A DNA stretch of 64,000 bases from Nitrosomonas sp. Nm84 (GTDB lineage: Bacteria; Pseudomonadota; Gammaproteobacteria; Burkholderiales; Nitrosomonadaceae): assembly GCF_003201565.1 (NCBI RefSeq), contig NZ_QJJP01000001.1:232392-296391 (forward strand), in the 5' to 3' direction. Positions 25,977 through 35,655 of the stretch are shown one piece after another (position 1 is the first letter of the stretch; every line of letters begins with the position of its first letter). The notes beneath the pieces were generated by a model. That model made no database searches and was not told the origin of the DNA. It saw nothing but the letters and a program-made list of their open reading frames with translations. Made by a program: the position numbers and the translations under genes.

Positions 25977-27833
25977 ATGAAACATAGCGAAGATGATTTT
26001 AAGCAAGACACCATTCACGATATGCCAGAAGGCAGCACTCCTGATGCGCCATCCAATGAATCAAGGCGCTCTTTCTTTAAAACAACTGGCGCTACGATTC
26101 TGGCGGCGCCGTTAGTGCTAACATCACGAAAAAGTGAAGCCCAAGCAATCATATTGCCACCCAGTCCGCCAACCACACCATGGCTGGAAGAATTGCCTGA
26201 AACCGTTGAGCCGGTAGCACAAACAGATCTGCTTACGGACTCCTATCTAATACCGCAAGGGGAGGCGAATACCTTATATGATGAATGCGGGCGTGATAAA
26301 CACCAACGTTGGGCAGATTTCTTTGGTAACCCACAGCTTCAATATGATCAGGCGGATACGTATGAATTAAGAGCCGAAGAAGTTATGGATCATGTATTCC
26401 ATCCAGATTATCCGCCACAGCTTGTGTGGAACTATATAGGGAAATTCGAAAATGGTGATCCTTATCCCAACCCCACATTTCATGCACGCTATGGACGTCC
26501 AGTCATCGTCCGGTTGTATAACGAGTTACCTGATAATCATGTGGGTTTCGGAACACCCGAGATTAGTATGCATCTTCATAACCTGCACACTCCTTCAGAG
26601 AGCGATGGCTTCCCTGGCGATTATTTCAGCCAGACAAAATCCGGACCAACGCTCAGTGGACCAGGCAAATATAAAGATCAGTTTTATCCCAATGTCTATG
26701 CCGGACTCGATGATTTCCCCAAAGGCCCCAATAATCCTGTTGGGGGCGACAAACGTGAAGCATTGGGTACACTGTGGTATCACGACCACTGCTTGGATTT
26801 TACTGCATCCAATGCAAGCCGCGGGTTGGCAGGTTTTTACCTAATATACGACGCTCTCGACTCGGGCGACGAGCATGATCCCAATCCTGCCGCTTTGAGA
26901 TTGCCGAGTGGCCCTTACGATTATCCGCTGGCGTTTCAGGACAAGCGTTTCGACGCGAATGGCATCCAAATATTCGATCAGCTTAGCCCAGAAGGCACAT
27001 TCGGCGATAAGATCACAGTTAATGGCAAAATCGAACCCGTGCTGAAAGTAGCCCGCCGTAAATATCGCTTTCGCCTGCTGAATGCGGGACCATCGCGCTT
27101 TTATCAGTTTCATCTGGTTAATGAAGCAAATCAGGTGCAAAGCTTCATTTATATCTCCAATGACGGCAATCTTTTGCCCAAGCCACTATTGAATCAGTTC
27201 AAAGTTCACTTGGGCGTGGCTGAGCGTGGCGATATTGTTGTGGATTTCTCCAAGTACGCTCTGGGAACTGAGCTTTATCTTGCTAACCGGCTGATACAAA
27301 CAGATACACGAGGACCGGGCAACGTCAGGGCTCCCGGCATGCGAGTGCTCAAATTTATTATCGACCGTGAGCCTAGCGAACCGGATGTCAGCCGCGTACC
27401 GAGCACTTTACGTCCAATACGCCGACCAACTTTGGCCGAAATCGCGGCGGCTCCTGTGAGGACTTGGATATTTTCACGCAAAAACAGCATGTGGTCCATC
27501 AATGACAAATTTGTCGATGTCAATTCACCCGCCGCTCGCATAGCTGCAGGTGGCATGGAAATATGGGAACTCCAAAATCCATCCGGTGGCTGGAGCCATC
27601 CCGTCCATATTCACTTTGAAGAAGGCCATATCCTAAAAAGATTTAAAAATGGCGTTGAAGTGCCCGTTCCCGCGCATGAAAAAGGGCGTAAGGATGTCTA
27701 TGTACTGGGACCAAGCGAAAGTATAAGGCTATTTATGCGCTTCCGGGATTTCCCTGGAAAGTATGTGATGCACTGCCACAATATGATCCATGAAGACCAC
27801 GCCATGATGGTGCGTTGGGATATTGTAGTTTAA
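25977..27833 (+). CDS. Multicopper oxidase, Tat-exported
   Basis: The 618-residue protein has a twin-arginine signal SRRSFFKTTGATILAAPLVL (arginines 30-31). The three trinuclear-centre and type-1 motifs are intact: H199-L-H201 (SMHLHNLHTPSESDGFPGD), H269-D-H271 (LWYHDHCLDF), HPVHIHF at 541-547, and the final HCHNMIHEDHAMM. That last box contains type-1 ligands C600, H605 and M610. The layout resembles CotA/bilirubin-oxidase-type enzymes, which oxidise phenols or metals and reduce O2 to water. It acts in the periplasm after folding with copper in the cytoplasm. AGAGG precedes the ATG. The SCO-type copper protein follows after 12 bp, so the two are one operon. The substrate is not determinable. 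Confidence 0.93.
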   Translation: MKHSEDDFKQDTIHDMPEGSTPDAPSNESRRSFFKTTGATILAAPLVLTSRKSEAQAIILPPSPPTTPWLEELPETVEPVAQTDLLTDSYLIPQGEANTLYDECGRDKHQRWADFFGNPQLQYDQADTYELRAEEVMDHVFHPDYPPQLVWNYIGKFENGDPYPNPTFHARYGRPVIVRLYNELPDNHVGFGTPEISMHLHNLHTPSESDGFPGDYFSQTKSGPTLSGPGKYKDQFYPNVYAGLDDFPKGPNNPVGGDKREALGTLWYHDHCLDFTASNASRGLAGFYLIYDALDSGDEHDPNPAALRLPSGPYDYPLAFQDKRFDANGIQIFDQLSPEGTFGDKITVNGKIEPVLKVARRKYRFRLLNAGPSRFYQFHLVNEANQVQSFIYISNDGNLLPKPLLNQFKVHLGVAERGDIVVDFSKYALGTELYLANRLIQTDTRGPGNVRAPGMRVLKFIIDREPSEPDVSRVPSTLRPIRRPTLAEIAAAPVRTWIFSRKNSMWSINDKFVDVNSPAARIAAGGMEIWELQNPSGGWSHPVHIHFEEGHILKRFKNGVEVPVPAHEKGRKDVYVLGPSESIRLFMRFRDFPGKYVMHCHNMIHEDHAMMVRWDIVV

Positions 27834-27845
27834 AAGGAAGCTATC

Positions 27846-28523
27846 ATGAATAAAGAAAAAACTAATATGAATACGCGCAGGGAAATACTAGCTGGCATGG
27901 GTTTGGCCACATTGGGTTTGATCGGATTAAACACCGCGTGGAAAAAACTAAGTCTTGACGATACCGCGCTTAATGCTATCGAGAATAGGGCCGCGCTGGC
28001 CACCACCCAGTTTCCAAACGTAACACTCTATACGCATGAAGGAGAAGCCGTCAAATTTTACGATGACCTGATTCGCGATAAAGTTGTCGCTATCAACATG
28101 ATGTATGCCCAGTGCGCTGGCATCTGCCCGAAAGCAACAGCCAATCTGCTACAAGTGCAAGAGATGCTGGGCGAACGTGCCGGACGTGATGTTTTTATGT
28201 ATTCAATCACGCTGCAACCCGAGCTGGATACGCCGAGAGGATTGAGACAATACACCGAACGCTATGGTATTAAGTCTGGCTGGAAATTTCTGACCGGTGC
28301 GCCGGAAGACATCGAATTAGTTCGTTATCGACTCGGTTTCTTTGATAGTGATGCCAAAGTTGATGATGTGAAAGAGAACCACACCGGAATGGTTCGTATT
28401 GGCAATGATGCGCTCAACCGCTGGAGTATGGCTGCTTCTTTATCCGAGCCGAATCAGATTATGGCCACCATTAACCATCTCGATCCGAAAATTGTGCACA
28501 CGTTCGCGGATAAGTATAGTTAG
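27846..28523 (+). CDS. SCO1/SenC-type copper chaperone with Tat-like N-terminus
   Basis: The 225-residue protein shows the SCO copper site: C90 and C94 in the CAGIC segment of MMYAQCAGICPKATANLLQV, and H179 in ENHTGMVRIGN. The N-terminus has RREILAGMGLATLGLIGL, resembling a twin-arginine or membrane-anchor signal, so the mature domain is periplasmic. SCO proteins deliver copper to cytochrome oxidase CuA or act as thiol-disulfide proteins. Coupled to a multicopper oxidase here, it may metallate or protect that enzyme. AAAGGAAG precedes the ATG; a second ATG at codon 8 is possible. A strong stem-loop terminator follows at 28555. Confidence 0.92.
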   Translation: MNKEKTNMNTRREILAGMGLATLGLIGLNTAWKKLSLDDTALNAIENRAALATTQFPNVTLYTHEGEAVKFYDDLIRDKVVAINMMYAQCAGICPKATANLLQVQEMLGERAGRDVFMYSITLQPELDTPRGLRQYTERYGIKSGWKFLTGAPEDIELVRYRLGFFDSDAKVDDVKENHTGMVRIGNDALNRWSMAASLSEPNQIMATINHLDPKIVHTFADKYS

Positions 28524-28554
28524 ACTAGTACACAGTAAAACTTTACTAGGTGAG

Positions 28555-28600
28555 AATCCAATGTCAATCTAAGCAATTATTGACATTGGATTTGTTCATT
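28555..28600 (+). terminator. Rho-independent terminator of the multicopper oxidase/SCO operon
   Basis: AATCCAATGTCAAT pairs perfectly with ATTGACATTGGATT (14 bp, 10-base loop) and is followed by TGTTCATT. It lies 31 bp after the SCO stop and ahead of a convergent gene. The T run is imperfect, but the stem is long and perfect, so the call is fairly firm. Confidence 0.7.
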
Positions 28601-28642
28601 AGTACGCAATAAGGCAAGTATTGCTCCATCGTAACTGTTTGT

Positions 28643-29119
28643 TTATGCGGATTCCAGGCTCAGATCAGAAATTTTCGTGTATTGTTGCAAATTACGCTCA
28701 GTGATACGCAGCTTATTCAACAAAACAGTCAATTGAGAATAGAATCGATCACTTGCCATGAGCTGTTGCCACTCATCGCCATCTGGATCATCCTCATCAA
28801 GATTGCGCCAAAAGAGATTACAAAAGCTACTGAAAGAAACCGGCTGTCTCGCAATCAAGTCTGCTTTGATTTTGGGACTGATCCAGAGATGCCGCCGCGC
28901 TATTAAATCCTCGGTGCCTTCATAGACGACAACTGACAGGTAAGCATATAAATCTACTGTGCAACGAATGCTTTCCAGTTCTGATAACTGGCAATGATCG
29001 ATAGCATTTGCAATCAGTTTTTGCAAAGCAATGGTTGAAATTTTAAGACTAACGCCTGTTTGCAATTTGTAAATTTTATCGAGATACATATCGTCAGTAA
29101 AAATAAATGGTAAGCTCAA
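28643..29119 (-). CDS. Hypothetical protein, 158 residues
   Basis: I do not recognise this gene. The protein is soluble and slightly acidic, with no signal peptide, membrane segment or cysteine cluster (only three Cys), and looks mainly alpha-helical. A conspicuous segment is FCNLFWRNLDEDDPDGDEWQQLM at about 104-126. The coding region is compact and in a normal codon-use frame, which supports a real gene. A shorter start at an ATG ten codons in (29089) is possible. It converges on the multicopper-oxidase operon, with the terminator between. The phosphoribosyltransferase gene upstream is on the same strand, 163 bp away. Confidence 0.6.
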   Translation of the reverse strand: MSLPFIFTDDMYLDKIYKLQTGVSLKISTIALQKLIANAIDHCQLSELESIRCTVDLYAYLSVVVYEGTEDLIARRHLWISPKIKADLIARQPVSFSSFCNLFWRNLDEDDPDGDEWQQLMASDRFYSQLTVLLNKLRITERNLQQYTKISDLSLESA

Positions 29120-29282
29120 TATTAATGGATGATTCGATTTAGAATCTTAGATAAGGTTCATTTTGATTACAAGCGTTCTCTACAAACAAATAAGAGTAAG
29201 TGATTATCCCTAACATAGAAATTCTTCCATCAACACATCCAGAACCATGGCAAAAATCAGTATATCAGCGCTCTCAGCTATT

Positions 29283-29924
29283 TTATATTTTGGGTAACGC
29301 TAAATCAGTGAGGCAAGCCATGACTTCTTCATCGGTTACTTGCGGAAAATCCGCATAAAATTGCCCTACCGCACAAAAATCGCGCGGAGATGACAAGCAC
29401 ACAATTCGATCAGCTTTTCCTTGCAACTTTTTCAAAGTATCAGGCGGAGCTACAGGTATGGCACAAACCAATTCTGCCGGCCTCTTGTCACGCAATGCGT
29501 GCAGTGCAGCGATCATCGTTGAACCTGTGGCTAACCCATCATCAATGACAATGACGATACGCCCTGCGGGGTTAACTAACGGACGATTGGGCGTGTACTG
29601 CATACGCCGCTGCCGGATTGTTTCCATCTGAACAGACACTTCTTGATTCATGTAATCCTGATCCGCACCCGCTCGCTCGGCATAATCAGCCAAATAAATC
29701 CAACCGCTCTCATCAATGGAGCCAATTGCAAACTCAGGATTGTCAGGCGCACGTAGCTTACGTACCAACACCACATCCATTTCACCATTCAGCTGTTGCG
29801 CAATCACCTTCGCCATCGGCACAGCGCCTCTGGGAATTGCTAGTATCAACGGATGCTTATCGCGATAATCAGAAAGTGCTTCTGCCAACTTCCTGGCTGC
29901 TGCAATACGATCGGCAAAAATCAT
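29283..29924 (-). CDS. Phosphoribosyltransferase domain protein (type I PRTase fold)
   Basis: The 213-residue protein has the PRPP loop of type I phosphoribosyltransferases at about 123-137 (IVIVIDDGLATGSTM). A substrate loop, LAIPRGAVPMAKVIA, lies near 28-42, and a long hairpin VLVRKLRAPDNPEFAIGSID follows, typical of this group. It belongs to the family of predicted PRTases found beside archaeal and bacterial genes of unknown role; comF-type or xanthine/hypoxanthine activity cannot be told apart. A GAGGAG site precedes the ATG at 29924 (GAGGAGCACATC). It lies upstream of a hypothetical gene on the same strand and has no obvious pathway partner. Confidence 0.85.
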   Translation of the reverse strand: MIFADRIAAARKLAEALSDYRDKHPLILAIPRGAVPMAKVIAQQLNGEMDVVLVRKLRAPDNPEFAIGSIDESGWIYLADYAERAGADQDYMNQEVSVQMETIRQRRMQYTPNRPLVNPAGRIVIVIDDGLATGSTMIAALHALRDKRPAELVCAIPVAPPDTLKKLQGKADRIVCLSSPRDFCAVGQFYADFPQVTDEEVMACLTDLALPKI

Positions 29925-30397
29925 GATGTGCTCCTCATCATAAATATTCCTTGACGCGATTGATCAGCAGAAGCTCTTTTAAAGAATGAGTGCTCAGCAC
30001 GTCGTATCTTCCACACAGTTCATCTGCAATGAATGCGGCTTTCCTTAGGTTTCGTTTGCCTTATTGTACAATAATCATAAAAATCATAATATTAAATAGA
30101 TCAATACATGGTGCACCACAAAACCGCATGTATGAAATGCAAAAAAATTAAGAATGGCCATCGGTACACGCAATGCAACAGACTTATACATGTATTTTTG
30201 TAAATTATCATTTCTTTGATAGTTCGATATTCATTGATTGTTCATTCAATAAAATCACTTAAATTGTATTTAATCAGCTTATTAGTGTTCGTTGCAACAG
30301 TTCATTATGGCAAACCTTAAAAAGAAGAAGGCAGAATTCCCAAGATAATGGAAACCAAGTAAGCTGATTAGTTAATTACGTTGAAAGCAAATTGTTT
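29925..30397. other. AT-rich intergenic region, no gene recognised
   Basis: These roughly 470 bp lie between the divergent phosphoribosyltransferase and the TonB-receptor remnant. I see no ORF with family similarity, RNA motif or clear promoter. Confidence 0.5.
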
Positions 30398-30805
30398 ATG
30401 GTTTCTAACAATCGCTTAATTAAAAAAACAAACCATGGATTATTCATAATCCTCTTCCTCTACTGTTGTGCAAATTTTGCATTTGCTGGTAGCAAGCATG
30501 TGAATAATCTGCTTCTCGATCTGGCAATTGAAGAATTCGAAGTTACCACGGCATCCCGGCGCTCGGAAAAACTCACTGAAGTCGCGTCTGCGGTATTTGT
30601 CATCACACAAGACGATATCAAACGTTCTGGCGCGACGAATATCCCTGAAGCCTTGCGAATGGCACCTGGTATGGAAGTTGCGCGCATTGGTGCCAATATG
30701 GGTGGCATAATCACTTTGATAAAACGATGGAAAAAATTTAAATATTGCAGTCATCTTGAGTGTATTCAGCATGCGGGCTTCAAACTAAATACACAATTGT
30801 TATAA
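30398..30805 (+). pseudogene. Truncated TonB-dependent receptor (signal peptide and plug start only)
   Basis: The frame encodes a signal peptide (KKTNHGLFIILFLYCCANFAFA) followed by the start of a plug domain: DLAIEEFEVTTASRRSEKLT, then VASAVFVITQDDIKRSGATN and IPEALRMAPGMEVARIGANM. This is the standard TonB-dependent receptor N-terminus, normally continuing with WAISIRGFN and about 600 more residues. After residue 106 or so the protein departs into unrelated sequence (GGIITLIKRWKKFKYC) and stops. The plug is thus truncated and the beta-barrel missing. It directly precedes the hybrid kinase and response regulator, the usual order of such receptor-linked signalling loci, so the receptor was probably deleted while the signalling part was kept. 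Confidence 0.8.
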
Positions 30806-30873
30806 ATAGCTCACACTGTACCGATAATCCAGATATCCAAGACCTTGAGAAAAACAATTTTATTAATAAGCTC

Positions 30874-33672
30874 ATGACAAAAAAAATATCGCGCCATAAT
30901 CGTTCGATAGCAGACAAGCTATTATTAATCATTCTCATCAGCTTAGCGTGTTCGATGCTGTTAGTTTTTGTCTTAGTGGCGATCAATGAAATTAGAAGCT
31001 CGCTCAGCATTGCACAAGAACAATTAAATGGTTTGGCACGAGTAACTGCTAACAACTCCCAGGCCTCGCTTGCGTTTCTGGATAACAAAAGTGCCCAGGA
31101 AACACTGAATTCGCTACGCCAGATCCCTGCTATCACTAAAGCATCTCTTAGTACTCAGGACGGTCATGAAATAGCTAATTTTAGTAATGAAAAACAAATA
31201 TGGCTTCCTGCCTGGCTATCTTTTCAAGATTTGCATATTATTCAACCAGTCATGGCAGGAGAAGAGCATGTCGGCAACCTGGAAGTACATTATGCACTAG
31301 GAGCAATGTGGATACAATTAAGCTGGAACCTTATCGTTTCTGCTTTATCTGTGCTCGCAGCCTTTCTGTTCGCCACATTCTTGGCACGGCGCATGGCATC
31401 AAAAGTGATACAACCGATCTATGACTTATCGACAACAGCACAAAAAGTCTCGCATTCAAGACATTACTCATTTCGCGTAACCAGACATAGCGAAAATGAT
31501 GAGGTAGGCGCGCTAGTAGATGCTTTTAATAGCATGCTCGAACAAATACAGATTAGAGATCAAGAGCTTGTAAAATACTATAGCGATCTTGAACAAAAAA
31601 TTGAAGAACGGACAGTCGAGTTACGTCAAGCAAAAGAAGCGGCAGAAGCAGCTAATTTAGCCAAATCTCAGTTTCTCGCTGCCATGAGCCATGAGATCCG
31701 CACGCCCATGAATGGCGTATTGGGTATGGCGGAGTTATTGCTGGATACGCCATTAAACTCGAAACAGCTCCATCTTATCAATATACTGCATAACTCTGGC
31801 GAATCATTGCTGTCTATTATCAATGATATTCTTGATTTTTCTAAAATTGAAGCCGGACGCTTTGAGTTAGAATACATAGACTTCGATCTACATAAATCAA
31901 TCGAGGATGTCATTGAATTATTTTCCGAGCGAGCTCACAGTAAACAGCTCGAATTAAATTATCGTATCGCACCCAGTGTAACCGAATGGGTTAAAGGTGA
32001 TCCAACGCGAATACGACAAGTATTAGGTAACTTGATTGGGAATGCCATTAAATTCACCGAACATGGGGAAATTGTGGTCGACGTCAATCTGGAAACCAAT
32101 TTAAATAACCAAGTTCTCACGAATAATAATGATCCAATTTGGATACGTTTTAGCGTAAGCGATACCGGTATCGGAATTAGTAATACTACACTACCGTGCT
32201 TATTTCAGGCTTTTTCACAAGCGGATGGATCGACTACCCGCAAATATGGTGGTACAGGATTGGGTCTGGCAATCTCCAGGCAACTAGTAGAACTGATGGG
32301 AGGAAAAAAAATAAGTGTCAATAGTCGTATTGGTCAGGGAACCACTTTCTCGTTTACCCTACCCCTCCTGGCAGGAAAGTGTATTGAGTCAATAGAGTCA
32401 CCGATAGCAATCTCTAAATTAACCGGAATCAAACTACTAATTGTTGAGGACAACAGTACCACTCGAGACATCTTAAGTACCTATACACTTTCCTGGGGCA
32501 TGCAAGTCGACGCTGTATCCAATGGTTCAAAAGCCTTAGAAAAAATGCGCGAAGCCGCAGCAAATCAAAAAGCCTATGATCTTGTTCTTGTAGACATGAA
32601 AATGGCCAATATGAATGGATTGGAATTGGGGCAGTATATCAAAGCAGATCCCAATTTAGCAAAAACACCATTGATCATGCTAACTTCAACGCATTTCAAG
32701 GATGAAGCTGCTGAAGCAAAAAAAGCCGGATTCATCATTTATATGACCAAGCCTATCCGGAAAAAAGACTTGTATCAATGCTTCTTACAAGTACGGACAT
32801 CAAGCATCAACAAGATTAGTCAGCCTACACAAGAGATAACAGATCAAAATGCTGCAACACCCTCTGTACTTAATGTTCGCCTCCTACTAGCTGAAGATAA
32901 TCCAGTCAACCAAGAAGTCGCCATGGGAATGCTACGTAATTTCGGTTGCTCCATCGAAGTCGCTCATAACGGTTTAGAGGCTGTAGAAGCGGTAAAACAC
33001 AAAGCTTATGATTTAGTATTGATGGATTGCATGATGCCTGAAATGGATGGCTATGAGGCAACCAGAGAAATCAGGCGTGGTCAAGAAACTGGTGAAATTC
33101 CTTATTTTCCCATCATCGCATTGACAGCTAATGCAATTGAAGGTGATCGTGAAAAATGCCTAGCCGCAGGCATGGATGATTATCTTACCAAACCGATTAA
33201 GGCAAAAGATTTGCTCCACATGCTTCAAGTGTGGCTACACACTTCAACAAGAAACACTATCAATACGAGTAATGTGCCGAAAAAAGAGCAAGTCAGCGAA
33301 TTAGCCATCGATCCGGAAGCATTAGTATCGATTCGCTCGCTTGAAGCAGATTATGGTGATGAACTACTCAGACAAGTCATCCAAACTTATCTTGATAATG
33401 CCAACAAGTTGATGCAAGCACTTGAACAAGCATGGAGTACAGGTGATCTCAAAGCTATTCGCATGGTATCCCACACTCTCAAATCTAGCAGTAGCCAAGT
33501 TGGCGCGCATAGCTTGGCCGAGCTCTGCCGTAATGTGGAAAATGACGCTCGTGAGTACCGTTATGACATTTCAGGTCAGGCTTTAATTGCTATACAACAA
33601 AAATTTATGCAAACATGCATCACACTAAAAGCTTACCTTGATTCATCGCCAATCAATAAAGGAACACACTGA
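30874..33672 (+). CDS. Hybrid sensor histidine kinase (CHASE-type sensor, HAMP, HisKA, HATPase, two REC, Hpt)
   Basis: Numbering is from the ATG at 30874 (932 residues). Two membrane helices (about 16-38 and 149-170) enclose a periplasmic domain of CHASE8-like character, followed by HAMP. The kinase core has the phospho-acceptor H273 ([12 protein letters not shown]), N-box [10 protein letters not shown], and G-boxes DTGIGI and GGTGLGL. REC1 has phospho-acceptor D574 ([11 protein letters not shown]) and REC2 has D718 ([11 protein letters not shown]). A C-terminal Hpt domain has H867 ([10 protein letters not shown]). Thus the phosphorelay His-Asp-His-Asp is complete in one chain. The GGDEF-EAL regulator follows after one base (TGATATG), so it is the obvious output. 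The periplasmic signal may once have come from the now-truncated receptor. Confidence 0.93.
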   Translation: MTKKISRHNRSIADKLLLIILISLACSMLLVFVLVAINEIRSSLSIAQEQLNGLARVTANNSQASLAFLDNKSAQETLNSLRQIPAITKASLSTQDGHEIANFSNEKQIWLPAWLSFQDLHIIQPVMAGEEHVGNLEVHYALGAMWIQLSWNLIVSALSVLAAFLFATFLARRMASKVIQPIYDLSTTAQKVSHSRHYSFRVTRHSENDEVGALVDAFNSMLEQIQIRDQELVKYYSDLEQKIEERTVELRQAKEAAEAANLAKSQFLAAMSHEIRTPMNGVLGMAELLLDTPLNSKQLHLINILHNSGESLLSIINDILDFSKIEAGRFELEYIDFDLHKSIEDVIELFSERAHSKQLELNYRIAPSVTEWVKGDPTRIRQVLGNLIGNAIKFTEHGEIVVDVNLETNLNNQVLTNNNDPIWIRFSVSDTGIGISNTTLPCLFQAFSQADGSTTRKYGGTGLGLAISRQLVELMGGKKISVNSRIGQGTTFSFTLPLLAGKCIESIESPIAISKLTGIKLLIVEDNSTTRDILSTYTLSWGMQVDAVSNGSKALEKMREAAANQKAYDLVLVDMKMANMNGLELGQYIKADPNLAKTPLIMLTSTHFKDEAAEAKKAGFIIYMTKPIRKKDLYQCFLQVRTSSINKISQPTQEITDQNAATPSVLNVRLLLAEDNPVNQEVAMGMLRNFGCSIEVAHNGLEAVEAVKHKAYDLVLMDCMMPEMDGYEATREIRRGQETGEIPYFPIIALTANAIEGDREKCLAAGMDDYLTKPIKAKDLLHMLQVWLHTSTRNTINTSNVPKKEQVSELAIDPEALVSIRSLEADYGDELLRQVIQTYLDNANKLMQALEQAWSTGDLKAIRMVSHTLKSSSSQVGAHSLAELCRNVENDAREYRYDISGQALIAIQQKFMQTCITLKAYLDSSPINKGTH

Positions 33673-33673
33673 T

Positions 33674-35419
33674 ATGTCACAACAGTCTACCGTCATTATC
33701 ATTGATGATGATCCGCTTATTCGATTGGTAGTCAGCAAGACGCTACAAGCAGCCAATTTAAATACAATCGAAGCAGCAAGTGGTGAGGAAGGATTACAAC
33801 TGTTTAAAGAAAAAAAAGCAGATGCAATCTTACTTGATGTCATGATGCCATCGGGAATGGATGGCTATGCAACTTGTTCTGAAATAAGAAATCTTCCGGA
33901 AGGACGTCATGTACCGATTCTCATGATGACCGGATTGGAAGACTTGGAATCGATCAATCGAGCTTACGAGTTAGGTGCGACCGACTTCATTACTAAGCCG
34001 ATTAATATTCCATTACTCAGTCACAGAGTCCGGTACATGTTGAAAGGAAGTTACACAACCCAACAACTATTGAAAAGTGAGCAGCGTCTACACCACATGG
34101 CTTACTTTGATGATCTCACTGAATTACCTAATCGCCATTTCTTTCAGGAAAATCTGCAACAAATGATCGCTTTGGCACACCGAAAAAAATTGAAACTAGG
34201 CGTATTATTTCTCGATCTCGATGGATTTAAGCGCATCAATGACACCCTAGGTCACCATTTGGGTGATTTGGTACTGCAAGCAACCAGTGAACGTTTACGT
34301 AAGAACATTCGCGTCAGCGATTCATTCATCCAAACTGGAAGCTATCAAAATAATGTCTCGCTGGCCCGCTTAGGAGGCGATGAATTTACCGCATTATTAT
34401 CACTCATCGAACACAATGAAGATGCAGCAATTGCAGCAGAACGTATCCGCATTAATTTAGCGCAACCTCTCATTTACGGCGAACATGAGCTCACCACCAC
34501 AACCAGCATCGGCATCGCTATTTACCCTGATGATGGAGAAACTGCTGAAGATTTGTTGAAAAATGCTGATTTGGCTATGTATTATGCCAAGCGTTCGGGT
34601 GGCAATATGTACTGTTATTTCTCAAGCTATATGATGGAAATGGCAGTACGAAAGCTCACGATGGAAAACCATTTACGCAAAGCTATTGAGCGCCGCGAGT
34701 TCGATCTACATTACCAACCTCAATTGGATATTGACAAGAAAATCTTTAATGGTGTGGAGGTCTTATTACGATGGGAAAATAAAGAATTGGGAATAATTTC
34801 ACCGGCTGAATTTATTCCTTTGGCCGAGGAAACTGGGCTAATCATTCATATCGGTGAATGGGTTCTGCGCAAAGCTTGCAGTCAGGCTTATATCTGGTGC
34901 AGTCGCGGTATTCCACTTACTCGCATCGCAGTAAATGTCTCGGCGGTTCAACTCCTCCATAGGGGTTTCCCTGCTTTGGTTGGTGCAATACTGACGGAAA
35001 CCGGGCTGGACCCGAAAATCCTGGAGCTAGAGCTCACCGAGAGCGCATTGATTAACGATGTGGATCTCGTTATTGACATACTGGAACAGCTTAAGCAAGT
35101 AGGCGTCCAATTGGCCATTGATGATTTTGGAACAGGTTATTCCAGTTTGAGCCGGCTGATGAATTTTCCCATTGATCGACTCAAAATCGATCAGGCATTT
35201 ATCCGTAATTTAGAGCAAAACTCAGACAATGGCGCAATTGCCGCTGCGATCATAGCGATGGCCGACAGCATGAATATGAAAGTAACTGCGGAAGGTGTAG
35301 AAACTAATGCGCAATTGGATTTTCTACGCAATAAGTGCTGTAACGAGGTACAAGGTTATTTTCTGAGTAAGCCACTACCCGTTGAACAAGCAGAAGAATT
35401 TCTTATGAAGCAAGCATAA
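33674..35419 (+). CDS. Response regulator with REC, GGDEF and EAL domains (c-di-GMP turnover)
   Basis: The 582-residue protein starts at the ATG at 33674, preceded by AAAGGA. REC has phospho-acceptor D55 (LLDVMMPSGMDG). The diguanylate-cyclase signature GGDEF is intact at 234-238, but the RxxD (R213-D216, RVSD) is separated from it by a 13-residue insertion compared with the usual spacing, so product inhibition at an I-site is doubtful. The phosphodiesterase domain has EVL instead of EAL (E362 in VEVLLRW), with ELTESAL, DDFGTGYSSL, KIDQAFI and AEGVET retained. Both activities are possible. It is co-transcribed with the hybrid kinase and is likely its direct output. Confidence 0.92.
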   Translation: MSQQSTVIIIDDDPLIRLVVSKTLQAANLNTIEAASGEEGLQLFKEKKADAILLDVMMPSGMDGYATCSEIRNLPEGRHVPILMMTGLEDLESINRAYELGATDFITKPINIPLLSHRVRYMLKGSYTTQQLLKSEQRLHHMAYFDDLTELPNRHFFQENLQQMIALAHRKKLKLGVLFLDLDGFKRINDTLGHHLGDLVLQATSERLRKNIRVSDSFIQTGSYQNNVSLARLGGDEFTALLSLIEHNEDAAIAAERIRINLAQPLIYGEHELTTTTSIGIAIYPDDGETAEDLLKNADLAMYYAKRSGGNMYCYFSSYMMEMAVRKLTMENHLRKAIERREFDLHYQPQLDIDKKIFNGVEVLLRWENKELGIISPAEFIPLAEETGLIIHIGEWVLRKACSQAYIWCSRGIPLTRIAVNVSAVQLLHRGFPALVGAILTETGLDPKILELELTESALINDVDLVIDILEQLKQVGVQLAIDDFGTGYSSLSRLMNFPIDRLKIDQAFIRNLEQNSDNGAIAAAIIAMADSMNMKVTAEGVETNAQLDFLRNKCCNEVQGYFLSKPLPVEQAEEFLMKQA

Positions 35420-35655
35420 AATGTGACAAAAATGACCACTGTTATACTTCATTTTATGAAACCTCGGACTCCTTGAAAATCAGCATACATCAATATCCCA
35501 CCAGCGGAATTCGAAATGGCATACTACACCAACTAAAGAAACCAGCTGATGTAGCTTGACTCAAACCAAACAGTCCCCGAAAAACCAGAAGCGATTCAGA
35601 AAGAAATACTAGCTTATCATTACGGAATTTTTTCTGGTTTGGAGAGATATCCAAC

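Noticed and set aside
35560..35640. AAACCAGAA/TTCTGGTTT inverted repeat between the regulator and der
   Set aside because: The arms are about 45 bp apart, too far for a terminator hairpin, and no T run follows. Called as chance.
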